From positions 1 to 28,288 of the IMG/VR virus record IMGVR_UViG_3300023222_000117: a stretch of DNA of 28,288 nt; one strand, written 5' to 3'. The notes under the pieces are model-generated. The model did not search any database and was not told the origin of the DNA. It saw nothing but the letters and a program-made list of their open reading frames with translations. Position 1 is the first letter of the stretch. Each line of letters starts with the position of its first letter. This DNA is from a virus. This document shows, piece by piece, positions 1 to 6,712 of the stretch. The translations under genes were made by a program, and so were the position numbers.

Positions 1-669
1 GTCAATGATAAATCAATAGCTAATGGAACCATAATCAATAATGTATTTACGGACATGGTTTTCGGAACTGTTGGCGATGCGCTTATTGCAGGTTCTACGA
101 TGGAGGGATGGCGATTAACAAATGAGTTAAATGGAGAGCATCAATTTTTTGGTAATTTCCCTTTTGACGGTTCTATTACGCCAGGATGGACTGTCGAAAG
201 TTCAGGCGGTACGGTAGACTTTAGATTCAAATGGGTCAAGAGTATAACTACTGCAATTACAGCAACCACCATAGCATTTGTTGATTCCAATCCTGATACC
301 ATCACCGATAGTGGGAATGGGTTTCTGACGGCAGGTTTCAAGGCAGACGATACGATTGCGGTCACTGGCTCAGCCAGTAATAATAGTAACTTTACGATTG
401 CTACTGTAACAGCCGGAACTATAACTCTGGTTGCTTCTGACAGCCTGGCAGCGGAATCAGCAGGTGCATCCGTGACCATTGCCGGCCTTTTTGGTAATTT
501 AGATGATAACGTGCAATCTAAAATAGCTGTAGCAAGTGATGCTCAGGATGCTAGTAGGACATACCCGTTGGCAGCTGTGCAAGGCGAAAGAATCAAACCG
601 CAGATTACCCGCAATTCAGGTAGCAGTGGAATAACTACTTCATTCGCAGCAATTTATGTTACTGATTAG
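1..669 (+). CDS. Phage appendage protein, 5' partial
   Basis: The frame is open from the first base, so the start lies upstream; 222 residues are visible. Visible residues 88-161 form a beta-rich Ig-like module with the pattern D-x-I-T-D-S-G-x-G-F ... A-G-F-K-A-D-D-T-I-x-V-T-G-S ... N-F-T-I, which recurs in phage virion proteins and is followed by a Thr/Val-rich C-terminus. It opens a run of colinear tail-fibre-type genes and ends 7 bases before the next start. Probably a structural protein of the tail tip or fibre. The exact role is not visible, and the first in-frame ATG (position 55) is unlikely to be the true start because the sequence upstream of it is also protein-like. Confidence 0.75.
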   Translation, partial: VNDKSIANGTIINNVFTDMVFGTVGDALIAGSTMEGWRLTNELNGEHQFFGNFPFDGSITPGWTVESSGGTVDFRFKWVKSITTAITATTIAFVDSNPDTITDSGNGFLTAGFKADDTIAVTGSASNNSNFTIATVTAGTITLVASDSLAAESAGASVTIAGLFGNLDDNVQSKIAVASDAQDASRTYPLAAVQGERIKPQITRNSGSSGITTSFAAIYVTD

Positions 670-676
670 GTGAGAT

Positions 677-1363
677 ATGAGCTTAAAAGAACTTTATCGC
701 GATGACCTTCTGAATAGATTTGCATCCCATACTTTCACTGAACTTACTAGTCTGGATGACCCAGATTTAGGAGATATGACTAAGGTTCTGTTTAAAGATG
801 GTAGTTCGGTAGTTGTCGCTGAGTCCAAGAAAATGGACGTTACTGATGCTTATAAAAATATTCGAGAGGATTTGGTTGGTACGTTTAGTGATGTAACAGT
901 TGCGATTACTGGGACACAGCGTGACGCTCTTACACTTGACGATGAATTTATAATCATTGTCGATAATCATGTTGAATGTTATGATGGTAGCGAAGTTGTA
1001 GTTGTTGGTGGTACTGCGTGGCAAGTACGGCCAGATACCTCTGTTCAAACCACAAATGCTACTCAGACGACGATTGACTCTTTCACCCTGGACGATGAAG
1101 AGACCTACATGGTTCAAATTAATGTCGTCGGCACTAAATTAGATGGCAGTGAAAGATGTGGAGTTATCAAGCAAGCTGTTCTCTATCGAGATGGTGGAGG
1201 TGCAACTCTGCAAGGCAACGTTACTTTAACTTTAGAAGAGTATTCAGATTCAAATTGGGATGTTAATATAACCGTCTCTGGCAACGATGTCAAAGCAAGT
1301 GTAAAGGGCTTGGCTGCAACTACGGTAAACTGGAAATGTTCAATGCAATTTATAGAGCAATAA
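677..1363 (+). CDS. Phage appendage protein with C-terminal beta domain
   Basis: 228 residues, ATG preceded by AGGTGA. Residues about 1-115 resemble a head-tail or baseplate-attached N-terminal region. Residues about 120-228 carry a beta-sandwich pattern common at the ends of phage tail proteins: a T-T-I-D-S-F-T-L-like start, a V-G-x-x-x-D-G-S-E-R-C core, a Y-R-D-G-G-G-A-T-L-Q-G stretch, then W-D-V-x-I-x-V-S-G-N and a final V-N-W-K-C strand. No catalytic motif is seen. The gene follows the preceding appendage gene by 7 bases and precedes a small Ig-like protein by one base. Inferred role is a tail-tip or fibre component. The family resemblance is from memory of such phage domains, not a search. 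Confidence 0.7.
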   Translation: MSLKELYRDDLLNRFASHTFTELTSLDDPDLGDMTKVLFKDGSSVVVAESKKMDVTDAYKNIREDLVGTFSDVTVAITGTQRDALTLDDEFIIIVDNHVECYDGSEVVVVGGTAWQVRPDTSVQTTNATQTTIDSFTLDDEETYMVQINVVGTKLDGSERCGVIKQAVLYRDGGGATLQGNVTLTLEEYSDSNWDVNITVSGNDVKASVKGLAATTVNWKCSMQFIEQ

Positions 1364-1364
1364 T

Positions 1365-1712
1365 ATGGCTAAAGTTTTAACAATCACACTCAAACAAGGC
1401 GACGCTATCACTCAACAAATCAGAGTAGTAGATAGTGCGGGAGCTGTTATCGATGTAACCAGCGCAACCTTTACCTTTACTGCGGTCTCTGACCCTGAAC
1501 TAGACACAGTTTTATTTACCGTGGCCAATGCTCTTTTTGATAAAACCAATGGCGCGCAGGGATTAGCAACATTCCCCATTTCTGCCACAAACAGCACGCA
1601 GACCGCAAAAACCTACAAGGCTGAAATAAAAACTGAAATATCAGCCAGCAACATAACCAAGTCAACTGATATTGATTTGGTGATTGTCAACGCAAGGGAT
1701 ATAGTAAATTGA
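1365..1712 (+). CDS. Small Ig-like baseplate/fibre protein
   Basis: 115 residues. The start is one base after the previous stop. Its beta-rich pattern (L-K-Q-G-D-A-I-T-Q near the N-terminus, V-D-S-A-G-A-V-I-D-V-T-S-A-T-F-T-F, then a closing strand D-I-D-L-V-I-V) resembles the BppU-like N-terminal fold found in phage baseplate and fibre operons, where a polypeptide describes an imposed property against a default. There is no signal peptide. It is translationally linked to the next gene, whose TTG start overlaps this stop codon. Function is inferred from fold pattern and context only. Confidence 0.65.
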   Translation: MAKVLTITLKQGDAITQQIRVVDSAGAVIDVTSATFTFTAVSDPELDTVLFTVANALFDKTNGAQGLATFPISATNSTQTAKTYKAEIKTEISASNITKSTDIDLVIVNARDIVN

Positions 1713-2290
1713 GTACGAAAATAATTACAGCTTACTTTGAAAATAACGGAAACCCTAAGACCGGCCTCAGTCCTACGATAGATATATTTCAGGTGTCTAA
1801 TAATGCTGTCCTGATAAACGATGGCGCATTGACCGAGATTGCCGGCGGTCAATACAAATTCACTTATACGACCTTCAACGAGGGGGTTGACATTGTTTGG
1901 GTGATAGATGGCACAGCAACCCTCATAGGAAACGAAAGGTTTGTATTCGGAGAGAATGTTTCTAACGATACCGCCAATGAGTTCATCGTTGCATGGTTCG
2001 TTAATAATGGCGTACTTGCAACCGGCTTGAGTCCGACTGTGAACGCCTGGAGAACCGATACAGATGCTCAGGTTTTAACGAATGCGGCCATGACTGAAAT
2101 TGGTGGCGGATTTTATAAACTAACAAACACACAGACAGTTGATATAGTTTTCGTCGCTGATGGGACATCAACCCTAAGCGACTTTGAAAGATTTGTTTAC
2201 GGGGGAGACCAAGACTTTATTCAAAACCTCATTGCGCTTGCACCTTTGGAAATCGTACAATCAAATAATACCATAGAAATAGTGGTATAG
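1709..2290 (+). CDS. Tandem-duplicated beta protein of the tail-fibre cluster
   Basis: 193 residues from a TTG start that overlaps the previous stop (TTGA). The start is supported by AAGGGA nine bases upstream. The protein is an internal duplication: residues about 6-85 and 91-165 align clearly, each with the order (A)-[YW]-F-x-N-N-G, T-G-L-S-P-T, a T-E-I-x-G-G-x-Y-K core, V-D-I-V-[WF]-V-x-D-G-T-x-T-L and E-R-F-V-[FY]-G. The C-terminal 25 residues are a hydrophobic tail (L-I-A-L-A-P-L-E-I-V). The repeats look like two copies of one beta domain, typical of modular appendage proteins. No enzyme motif is visible. Confidence 0.75.
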   Translation: MSTKIITAYFENNGNPKTGLSPTIDIFQVSNNAVLINDGALTEIAGGQYKFTYTTFNEGVDIVWVIDGTATLIGNERFVFGENVSNDTANEFIVAWFVNNGVLATGLSPTVNAWRTDTDAQVLTNAAMTEIGGGFYKLTNTQTVDIVFVADGTSTLSDFERFVYGGDQDFIQNLIALAPLEIVQSNNTIEIVV

Positions 2291-2300
2291 GAGAACCAAA

Positions 2301-2504
2301 ATGGAACAAGCGTCAGAAGATAAAATCAAAAAGTTAAGCACTTTCCTCGATAAAGAAGGATTGATTTTAAATCCGAATATTTCAGAATGTGCCAACCCTA
2401 AAATTGAAGCAAAGGTTAAGGATATGATAGAGCTTGATTTGTTTAAAATAGGCATCGCACTTTTGCAAAATGGTGAACCGGAAGAGACAAAGAAGAAGAA
2501 ATAA
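2301..2504 (+). CDS. Small hypothetical protein in tail cluster
   Basis: 67 residues, ATG with AGGAG eight bases upstream. The protein is charged and largely helical by appearance, with an N-terminal K-I-K-K-L-S-T-F-L-D stretch and a lysine-only tail (E-E-T-K-K-K-K). Its last stop base is the first base of the next ATG, so the two genes are probably translated together. No recognised family. Its position between a duplicated beta protein and fibre-type genes suggests a virion-assembly accessory, but nothing in the sequence proves this. Confidence 0.6.
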   Translation: MEQASEDKIKKLSTFLDKEGLILNPNISECANPKIEAKVKDMIELDLFKIGIALLQNGEPEETKKKK

Positions 2505-2761
2505 TGGGCATTCTATTAGGTAGACATTCAACTGTATCGCCTGTAAAAACTTACAAGGGGGTAACGGTTGGAGTAAAGACATTCGGCACTGCACCTTTCG
2601 ACAATCTGCCAGCCACCCTATCCGCTATTCCAGTTGTACAGGCCGTTGTTGTGGGCGATGGTGATGCGGGAGTGAGCGGCGTAACTACGGGCGGGTTTAC
2701 TTTGTTCGACAGGGGAATAGGAACGATAACCAGTATTGATATTGTAATTTTTTTAAGGTAA
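2504..2761 (+). CDS. Small hypothetical glycine/valine-rich protein
   Basis: 85 residues, ATG overlapping the previous stop by one base, with no internal break. It is rich in Val, Gly and Thr and lacks charged helices, which fits a small beta-structured virion component; the C-terminus ends in a hydrophobic D-I-V-I-F-L-R strand. There is no signal peptide and no known motif. It sits 4 bases upstream of a secreted-type fibre protein. Role unknown. Confidence 0.55.
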   Translation: MGILLGRHSTVSPVKTYKGVTVGVKTFGTAPFDNLPATLSAIPVVQAVVVGDGDAGVSGVTTGGFTLFDRGIGTITSIDIVIFLR

Positions 2762-2765
2762 GAAG

Positions 2766-3791
2766 ATGAAAACCATTCTATTGTTTTTGATTTTATGCAC
2801 CACAGCTTTTGCGCAAACAACATCAACCTTGATTATTACCAGGCCGCAGGTAGATTTTAAACATGCCACCGATGTAGTAACGAATATCTTTCGGGTGATT
2901 ACCGGGACTACGTTACAACTCGAAGCGCCTGCCTCTGCTCTTACTATTGACGTAGTGGACGACCTTATCTTTAATGATGAAAACGTACTGAGATTCACTT
3001 GGCAACTATCAGATGTTCCTGCCGACAACGAAGTTTTGACTTTCAACTCTACGGGAAGCATTGCATCATGGGAGGCAGTTCCGGGAGGTCATGACGCAGT
3101 AACTTTATCCGGTACACCAGACTATATAACTTTGTCCGGGCAGGATATCATTAGGGGGCTAGTAGTTTTAACCACAGACGTATCAGGGGTATTGCCGGAC
3201 GCAAATGTCGCAAATGATATCACCATAGACCTGGCAACTTTAGCAACGACTTTGACCATAACCGACAATGAATCAACAGCAGAGACAAACGCGGTTATCT
3301 TTACGTCGGGTGGTGCGCTGGGCGGAGGTAATCTAGGACTTGAATCTGACGGTACTTTTAATTACAACCCAAGTACGGGCTCAGTCACCAGTACAACTTT
3401 CGTAGGAGCCTTAACCGGCAACTCAACAACCACAACCACTGCCAGCAACGTGAGCTTTGAACATTCGAAATCCTTTGTCCTTATAAGTCCCGTAGCAACC
3501 GATGATTATCCTTTGTGGCGTGTTCCTTTTGCGATGACCATAACGAGAATAAGTATTCTTGTTGAGGGCGGAACCAATGTTGTATTCGGACTCTTTGAAG
3601 CCGATGCAAATGGAGATAGTCCGGTTGCCATTGATTCAGACATAACAGGAACAGCGGGTACAAATGTGAATGATGATGGCTCTCTGACTAATCCGGTCGT
3701 AGATGCTACAGACTACCTGAATTTGCAAATTACATCCGTCTCGGGCTCAGTAACAAGCATGACAGTAACATTCAACTTTACATACAATTGA
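2766..3791 (+). CDS. Fibre-like protein with a Sec signal peptide
   Basis: 341 residues. The N-terminus (M-K-T-I-L-L-F-L-I-L-C-T-T-A-F-A-Q) is a textbook Sec signal peptide with a likely cleavage after A-F-A. The remainder is low-charge, Thr/Ser/Val/Asn-rich beta sequence typical of a tail-fibre shaft, with stretches such as G-A-L-G-G-G-N-L-G-L and S-T-G-S-V-T-S-T-T-F-V-G-A-L-T-G-N that resemble trimeric fibre repeats. The last 100 residues look like a globular jelly-roll tip. A signal peptide on a fibre-like phage protein is unusual. It is the first of four adjacent genes with such signals, so it may be exported from the infected cell rather than, or as well as, assembled in virions. Confidence 0.7.
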   Translation: MKTILLFLILCTTAFAQTTSTLIITRPQVDFKHATDVVTNIFRVITGTTLQLEAPASALTIDVVDDLIFNDENVLRFTWQLSDVPADNEVLTFNSTGSIASWEAVPGGHDAVTLSGTPDYITLSGQDIIRGLVVLTTDVSGVLPDANVANDITIDLATLATTLTITDNESTAETNAVIFTSGGALGGGNLGLESDGTFNYNPSTGSVTSTTFVGALTGNSTTTTTASNVSFEHSKSFVLISPVATDDYPLWRVPFAMTITRISILVEGGTNVVFGLFEADANGDSPVAIDSDITGTAGTNVNDDGSLTNPVVDATDYLNLQITSVSGSVTSMTVTFNFTYN

Positions 3792-3800
3792 AAGGTTATC

Positions 3801-4355
3801 ATGAGATATTTTTTAATGCTAGTTGCAATTTTTTTGATGATAGGCTTTGGAATGGCTGAAAAGAAAAAGCCTTCCGAGGCACTCAATTTAAAAGAACACA
3901 AGCGGACATTGTATAAACCTATCGGTGATTACCAGGTTAAAGGAGTCACAGCCTTGTATCGCATTTCGTCCGGAGAAGTCATAAAGATTTCAAAGAAAGG
4001 CCAGACGTTCAGCAAAGCCAATTCCCTGTTCTACGGAGTTTTAATAAACCCTGAATTACCTGACGGGATTGAACTACCGAAAATAGCTATTCCAGAGAGT
4101 AATATAATAAGGAATGGAACACAGACAGAAATTGATAATTGTTATGTTCTCAAAGAACAGGATACAAACAAAGAGCATTGCAACGATTCCATCAGAAGAT
4201 TAAACAATGACCCACAGTTTAGAATGTTCGCAAAAGCAATGACATCATTAATGACAAAAGAATTCAACCAGACACGTGGCGAAGATGGCCGAGACTTATT
4301 AACTGAAGAGCAGGTATGGAATGCATTACAGAATGAATATAGTCATAATCATTAG
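3801..4355 (+). CDS. Secreted or membrane-anchored hypothetical protein
   Basis: 184 residues, ATG with AAAGG six bases upstream. Residues 1-19 form a hydrophobic segment ending in G-M-A-E followed by K-K-K, either a signal peptide cut after M-A or an N-terminal anchor. The mature part has mixed charge, two Cys (in N-N-C-Y and E-H-C-N-D) that could form a disulphide, and a helical C-terminus. No known family. The 3' end overlaps the next gene by 35 bases in another frame. Context places it in the exported cluster at 2766-5819. Confidence 0.65.
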   Translation: MRYFLMLVAIFLMIGFGMAEKKKPSEALNLKEHKRTLYKPIGDYQVKGVTALYRISSGEVIKISKKGQTFSKANSLFYGVLINPELPDGIELPKIAIPESNIIRNGTQTEIDNCYVLKEQDTNKEHCNDSIRRLNNDPQFRMFAKAMTSLMTKEFNQTRGEDGRDLLTEEQVWNALQNEYSHNH

Positions 4356-4788
4356 CTTGCTTCTCCCAGCCTTAATTAAGGCACAGGAGACCTATAAGGA
4401 TTACCGGGTTTACCGGGTTCTCATAGCCATGGAAAGCAAGGCGGATTTAAAGAGCGGCCACGAGAGATACAAGGAAGGGGATGTAATCGACGCACGCCCG
4501 GAGATGGCGCAAACGGAGGGACTTGGTACGGCTGAAGTAGACAACTTCATCGCCTTGAGAGTTCAGGGATTTAGCCGGGACATCATGGACTCGTTAACAG
4601 TAAGTATCGATGGCTTTGATAAACGCAGGTTCTCAATAAGATTCAGCGATTTAAAAACACAGTGGCCGGCATTTGATACGACACAGGTTCATGTGTTGGA
4701 TGATGATTTAAAGTTCGTTTTAAAGAACGGTTTATTTAATATAGAAGGATTGGTATGGGACAAACTCTATCAAAGATACTGGCGTTAA
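4321..4788 (+). CDS. Secreted hypothetical protein
   Basis: 155 residues from the first ATG; an alternative ATG lies four codons later (4333). Either start gives a hydrophobic signal (I-V-I-I-I-S-L-L-L-P-A-L-I-K-A) with probable cleavage after I-K-A, before Q-E-T-Y. The mature protein of about 130 residues is acidic and beta/alpha mixed, with no cysteine and no recognised motif. It overlaps the preceding gene by 35 bases and the following gene by 34 bases, which implies tight packing and shared regulation. The Shine-Dalgarno signal is weak for both starts. Confidence 0.65.
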   Translation: MHYRMNIVIIISLLLPALIKAQETYKDYRVYRVLIAMESKADLKSGHERYKEGDVIDARPEMAQTEGLGTAEVDNFIALRVQGFSRDIMDSLTVSIDGFDKRRFSIRFSDLKTQWPAFDTTQVHVLDDDLKFVLKNGLFNIEGLVWDKLYQRYWR

Positions 4789-5819
4789 TATTGTTACCAT
4801 GCTGCTTGCTTGCGGCAACATCCAGGCAAACACCGACAAGTCCTGTAGTTAGAACTTATGGCGTAGCTGGTAATAGCCCAGATTTCACCTCTTTGGCCAC
4901 GTGGGAATCGGCAACTGATAACGACTTGGTTACAGCCACGGCGGGGGAAATATTAGATTGCCGGGACGATGCGGTGTCTTTTGATGACGTAGTGGTTTTA
5001 TCTGGTGCAACGACAAGCGCAACTTTTTATCGATTAATTAGGCCAGCAACAGGTCAGGGACATGATGGAACTGTCCTAAATGGATTTACTATTATTTCCA
5101 CTACGGATGTTGATTGCATACAGGTGCAAGAAGACAACAGTAAGATTCAGGACTTGTTGATAAGATTAAATATCAACGGCACGGCAATTAGAGCAGCTAT
5201 TGAATTAAACAACACAGGAAATGAGGTTGTGGGATGTATAGTTTTCGACAACACGAACGCCGGTACAGGAACAACTTATGGTGGCAGGCATAATGCGTCT
5301 TCAACAACAAGCGGTTTTATTAACTGTTCATTCCAAGACGGTGATGGTAGAGGAAGCATAGCAAGTACAGGTTTTTTCTATAATTGTACAGCAGTTAATA
5401 ATGTACTCGATGGTTTTGATTTACAGAACGCATTGGTAACTTTAAAGAATTGCGTATCGGATGGTAATGGTCAAGACTATGACCGGCACGAAACCCTAGG
5501 TGTTGGTGTTAACTGCTACGGAGACCAAGCCACTAATGCCACCAACTTCAATTCAAACACAAACAACCAGGCAAATACAACATTCACCTTTATAAATGCA
5601 GGGGCAGATGACTATAGGCTAGCAAGTGGCAGCGATGGCGCGGACGCGGGCGATGGCGTAGACCTAAGCGCAGATGGAGTATTCGCGTTTGACGATGACA
5701 TATTTAAAGGCACCGGAAATATGGGAGGCTCAGTTTCCGGGCAACTATGGAATGACTGGAACATAGGAGTATGGGAGCCAAATCCAGCAGCAGGACGCAG
5801 AATTTTAATGTTATTCTAA
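4755..5819 (+). CDS. Secreted right-handed beta-helix protein (spike or depolymerase-like)
   Basis: 354 residues, start supported by AAGGA a few bases upstream. Residues 1-21 are a signal peptide (L-A-L-I-L-L-P-C-C-L-L-A-A); the Pro before Cys argues against a lipobox. Residues about 65-290 show the short repeating turns of a pectin-lyase-type beta-helix (I-Q-D-L-L-I-R-L, E-V-V-G-C-I-V-F-D-N-T, F-I-N-C-S-F-Q-D, F-F-Y-N-C-T-A-V-N-N, L-K-N-C-V-S-D), with Asn/Cys ladders at regular spacing. Such folds occur in phage tailspikes and polysaccharide lyases. No catalytic residues can be assigned. The C-terminus (W-N-I-G-V-W-E-P) resembles secreted bacterial beta-helix proteins, so export is plausible. 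Confidence 0.7.
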   Translation: MGQTLSKILALILLPCCLLAATSRQTPTSPVVRTYGVAGNSPDFTSLATWESATDNDLVTATAGEILDCRDDAVSFDDVVVLSGATTSATFYRLIRPATGQGHDGTVLNGFTIISTTDVDCIQVQEDNSKIQDLLIRLNINGTAIRAAIELNNTGNEVVGCIVFDNTNAGTGTTYGGRHNASSTTSGFINCSFQDGDGRGSIASTGFFYNCTAVNNVLDGFDLQNALVTLKNCVSDGNGQDYDRHETLGVGVNCYGDQATNATNFNSNTNNQANTTFTFINAGADDYRLASGSDGADAGDGVDLSADGVFAFDDDIFKGTGNMGGSVSGQLWNDWNIGVWEPNPAAGRRILMLF

Positions 5820-5830
5820 AGGTAAAGGAC

Positions 5831-5890
5831 ATGTCTAAATTAGAACCAACTAATAATAAACTGCAACTTAATTTAGAGGTAAGGCAATGA
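5831..5890 (+). CDS. Possible 19-residue peptide coupled to the next gene
   Basis: A short frame beginning ATG-TCT-AAA, rich in Asn and Leu, with an AAAGG just upstream. Its TGA overlaps the ATG of the next gene (ATGA) and its 3' end carries that gene's ribosome site (GAGGTAAGG). It could be a leader that couples translation. The length gives little statistical support. Confidence 0.3.
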   Translation: MSKLEPTNNKLQLNLEVRQ

Positions 5891-6105
5891 GCGAAGAACA
5901 GGCCGAAAGAATACTTAAAGCCTTGGAACAGAAACCGCGTATCATAAATGCAACGACTATTCTTGGAACATTAATCATTACGCTTCTTATTTTGATTTTC
6001 GATTCACTGGGGAGCTTGAATGAAAAGATTCCAGTAATTCAAACAGATATACGGGAAAACAAAACAAGCATTGGTTTCTTAAAAGAATTCCACTCCACCC
6101 CGTAA
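5887..6105 (+). CDS. Single-pass membrane protein, XhlA/lysis-accessory-like
   Basis: 72 residues. A hydrophilic N-terminus (M-S-E-E-Q-A-E-R-I-L-K-A-L-E-Q) is followed by one membrane segment at about residues 22-43 (T-I-L-G-T-L-I-I-T-L-L-I-L-I-F), then a short amphipathic, possibly coiled tail. This layout and the position at the end of the tail cluster, just before a terminator, fit small holin-associated proteins such as XhlA or hemolysin-XhlA-like lysis accessories, although the membrane segment is nearer the N-terminus than in many of them. No endolysin gene is recognisable nearby, so the lysis role is inference. Confidence 0.6.
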   Translation: MSEEQAERILKALEQKPRIINATTILGTLIITLLILIFDSLGSLNEKIPVIQTDIRENKTSIGFLKEFHSTP

Positions 6106-6163
6106 GGGGTGCATCTTCTTCACTCCCCCGAACCTCCGGCTATTATGGTCGGGGGTTTTTTAT
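6096..6163 (+). terminator. Double hairpin and rho-independent terminator of the tail operon
   Basis: A small hairpin CACCCC/GGGGTG (6096-6111) contains the stop codon of the lysis-type gene. It is followed by a strong stem, CCCCCGA (6125-6131) with TCGGGGG (6149-6155), and a T run at 6156-6161. This ends the + strand tail operon before the minus-strand RNA cluster. Confidence 0.85.
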
Positions 6164-6197
6164 TTCCTTAATTTACATTGGTGAAGGTTTAAGCATA

Positions 6198-6271
6198 GAA
6201 AATATGAGATGGTTCGTCCAGAGCGCCTGGCTTTCCTTACATCATCGTATGATAGCCACTCCCATATTTCC
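6198..6271 (-). ncRNA. Structured RNA A, two-armed, shared closing stem
   Basis: An inverted repeat closes this 74-base segment: GAAAATATGAGA-TGG at 6198-6212 pairs with CCACTCCCATATTTCC at 6256-6271 with a G-U pair and a one-base bulge. Inside are two short perfect hairpins, CCAG/CTGG (6218-6230) and ATCAT/ATGAT (6241-6253), giving a three-way junction. The left arm is nearly identical to the left arm of the structured RNA at 11420. There is no protein-like frame. The minus strand is chosen because it lies downstream of the minus promoter at 6601-6629, but the fold also works on the other strand. Function unknown. Confidence 0.4.
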
Positions 6272-6282
6272 GTTTATCAAAA

Positions 6283-6389
6283 AATGAGAGTAGGCAGGCG
6301 CAATAGGCCGGGAGTCGAACCCAGGCGAACCAAGATTTTCATCTTGTCTACAGGACCGCACTGCAATCTATTAACCCACCACTCTCATT
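6283..6389 (-). ncRNA. tRNA-like RNA B (Phe-GAA-like, degenerate) in an outer stem
   Basis: Read on the minus strand, positions 6373-6301 form a tRNA-sized core. The T-arm CTGGG-TTCGACT-CCCGG is perfect (6324-6308). A D-arm GCAG/CTGT has a loop with GG. The acceptor pairs AATAG with CTATT. The anticodon position holds CAAGAT-GAAA-ATCTTG, readable as a 5-bp stem with a 6-base loop TGAAAA (Phe anticodon GAA, one base short) or as a 6-bp stem with a GNRA tetraloop. The core sits inside a further 9-bp perfect stem, AATGAGAGT (6283-6291) with ACTCTCATT (6381-6389), related to the closing stems of RNA A and the 11420 RNA. No CCA is encoded. It is probably not a normal translating tRNA. Confidence 0.5.
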
Positions 6390-6448
6390 ATTAAAAAATC
6401 AGAGCTGAAACCTATTTTGGATTTACTCAGTTGATTTTTCTTGCTTAG

Positions 6449-6586
6449 TGGAGTACGTCGGAATCGAACCGACATAACGGGACTAGCCCGTTTCCCAGGC
6501 AAACCAACTTGTAGCTATCAAGTTTTAACCTAGTCTCGGATTTAATCGCTAAATTAATCGAAAGGTCTCCATCAGACCAGCACCCC
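6449..6586 (-). ncRNA. Oversized tRNA-like RNA C
   Basis: On the minus strand a 7-bp acceptor-like stem joins GGGGTGC (6586-6580) to GTACTCC (6456-6450), followed by an A discriminator. A perfect T-arm GTCGG-TTCGATT-CCGAC lies at 6473-6457. There is a long variable-type hairpin AACGGG/CCCGTT (6492-6476) and a 6-bp arm with a 7-base loop, AACTTG-ATAGCTA-CAAGTT (6524-6506), with T before the central triplet AGC. Near the 5' end is an extra hairpin GGTC/GACC. At about 137 bases it is far longer than a class II tRNA (about 85-95), with some 40 unexplained bases between the first arm and the anticodon-like arm. It begins about 7 bases downstream of the predicted start of the minus promoter. Confidence 0.55.
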
Positions 6587-6600
6587 AATATTCTAAACTA

Positions 6601-6629
6601 AATATAACATATTATAATGATAAATGCAA
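6601..6629 (-). promoter_or_regulatory. Minus-strand promoter P1 for the RNA cluster
   Basis: On the minus strand, TTGCAT (6629-6624) is followed after 17 bases by TATATT (6606-6601), with an upstream TG giving an extended -10. The -10 region lies in a near-palindrome that is a variant of the 18-mer at the three other promoters. The predicted start (about 6594) is just before RNA C. It is divergent from P2. Confidence 0.65.
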
Positions 6630-6652
6630 GAAATAGTTTCTTCTTTTTCCCC

Positions 6653-6680
6653 TTGCTATTTCAATATAATATGTTATATT
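6653..6680 (+). promoter_or_regulatory. Promoter P2 with palindromic operator-like 18-mer
   Basis: TTGCTA (6653-6658), a 16-base spacer, then TATATT (6675-6680) with TG-T just before it. The bases also read TTG-N19-TATATTTG, the -33/-7 form known from Bacteroidota (TAnnTTTG). The perfect inverted repeat AATATAA-TATG-TTATATT (6663-6680) covers the -10. It drives the secreted FN3 gene at 6713. Confidence 0.7.
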
Positions 6681-6712
6681 TGATGATATTAATTTAATTT
6701 GAGGAGAAAAAG

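Noticed and set aside
6209-6394. 61-codon + frame across RNAs A and B
   Set aside because: It runs through strong inverted repeats and T-arm-like sequence, lacks a ribosome site and has no protein-like pattern.
6449-6586. Hammerhead ribozyme or tmRNA in RNA C
   Set aside because: CTGATGG is present but not the full CTGATGA...GAAA core with cleavage triplet. The tmRNA idea fails on length and the absence of a tag frame.
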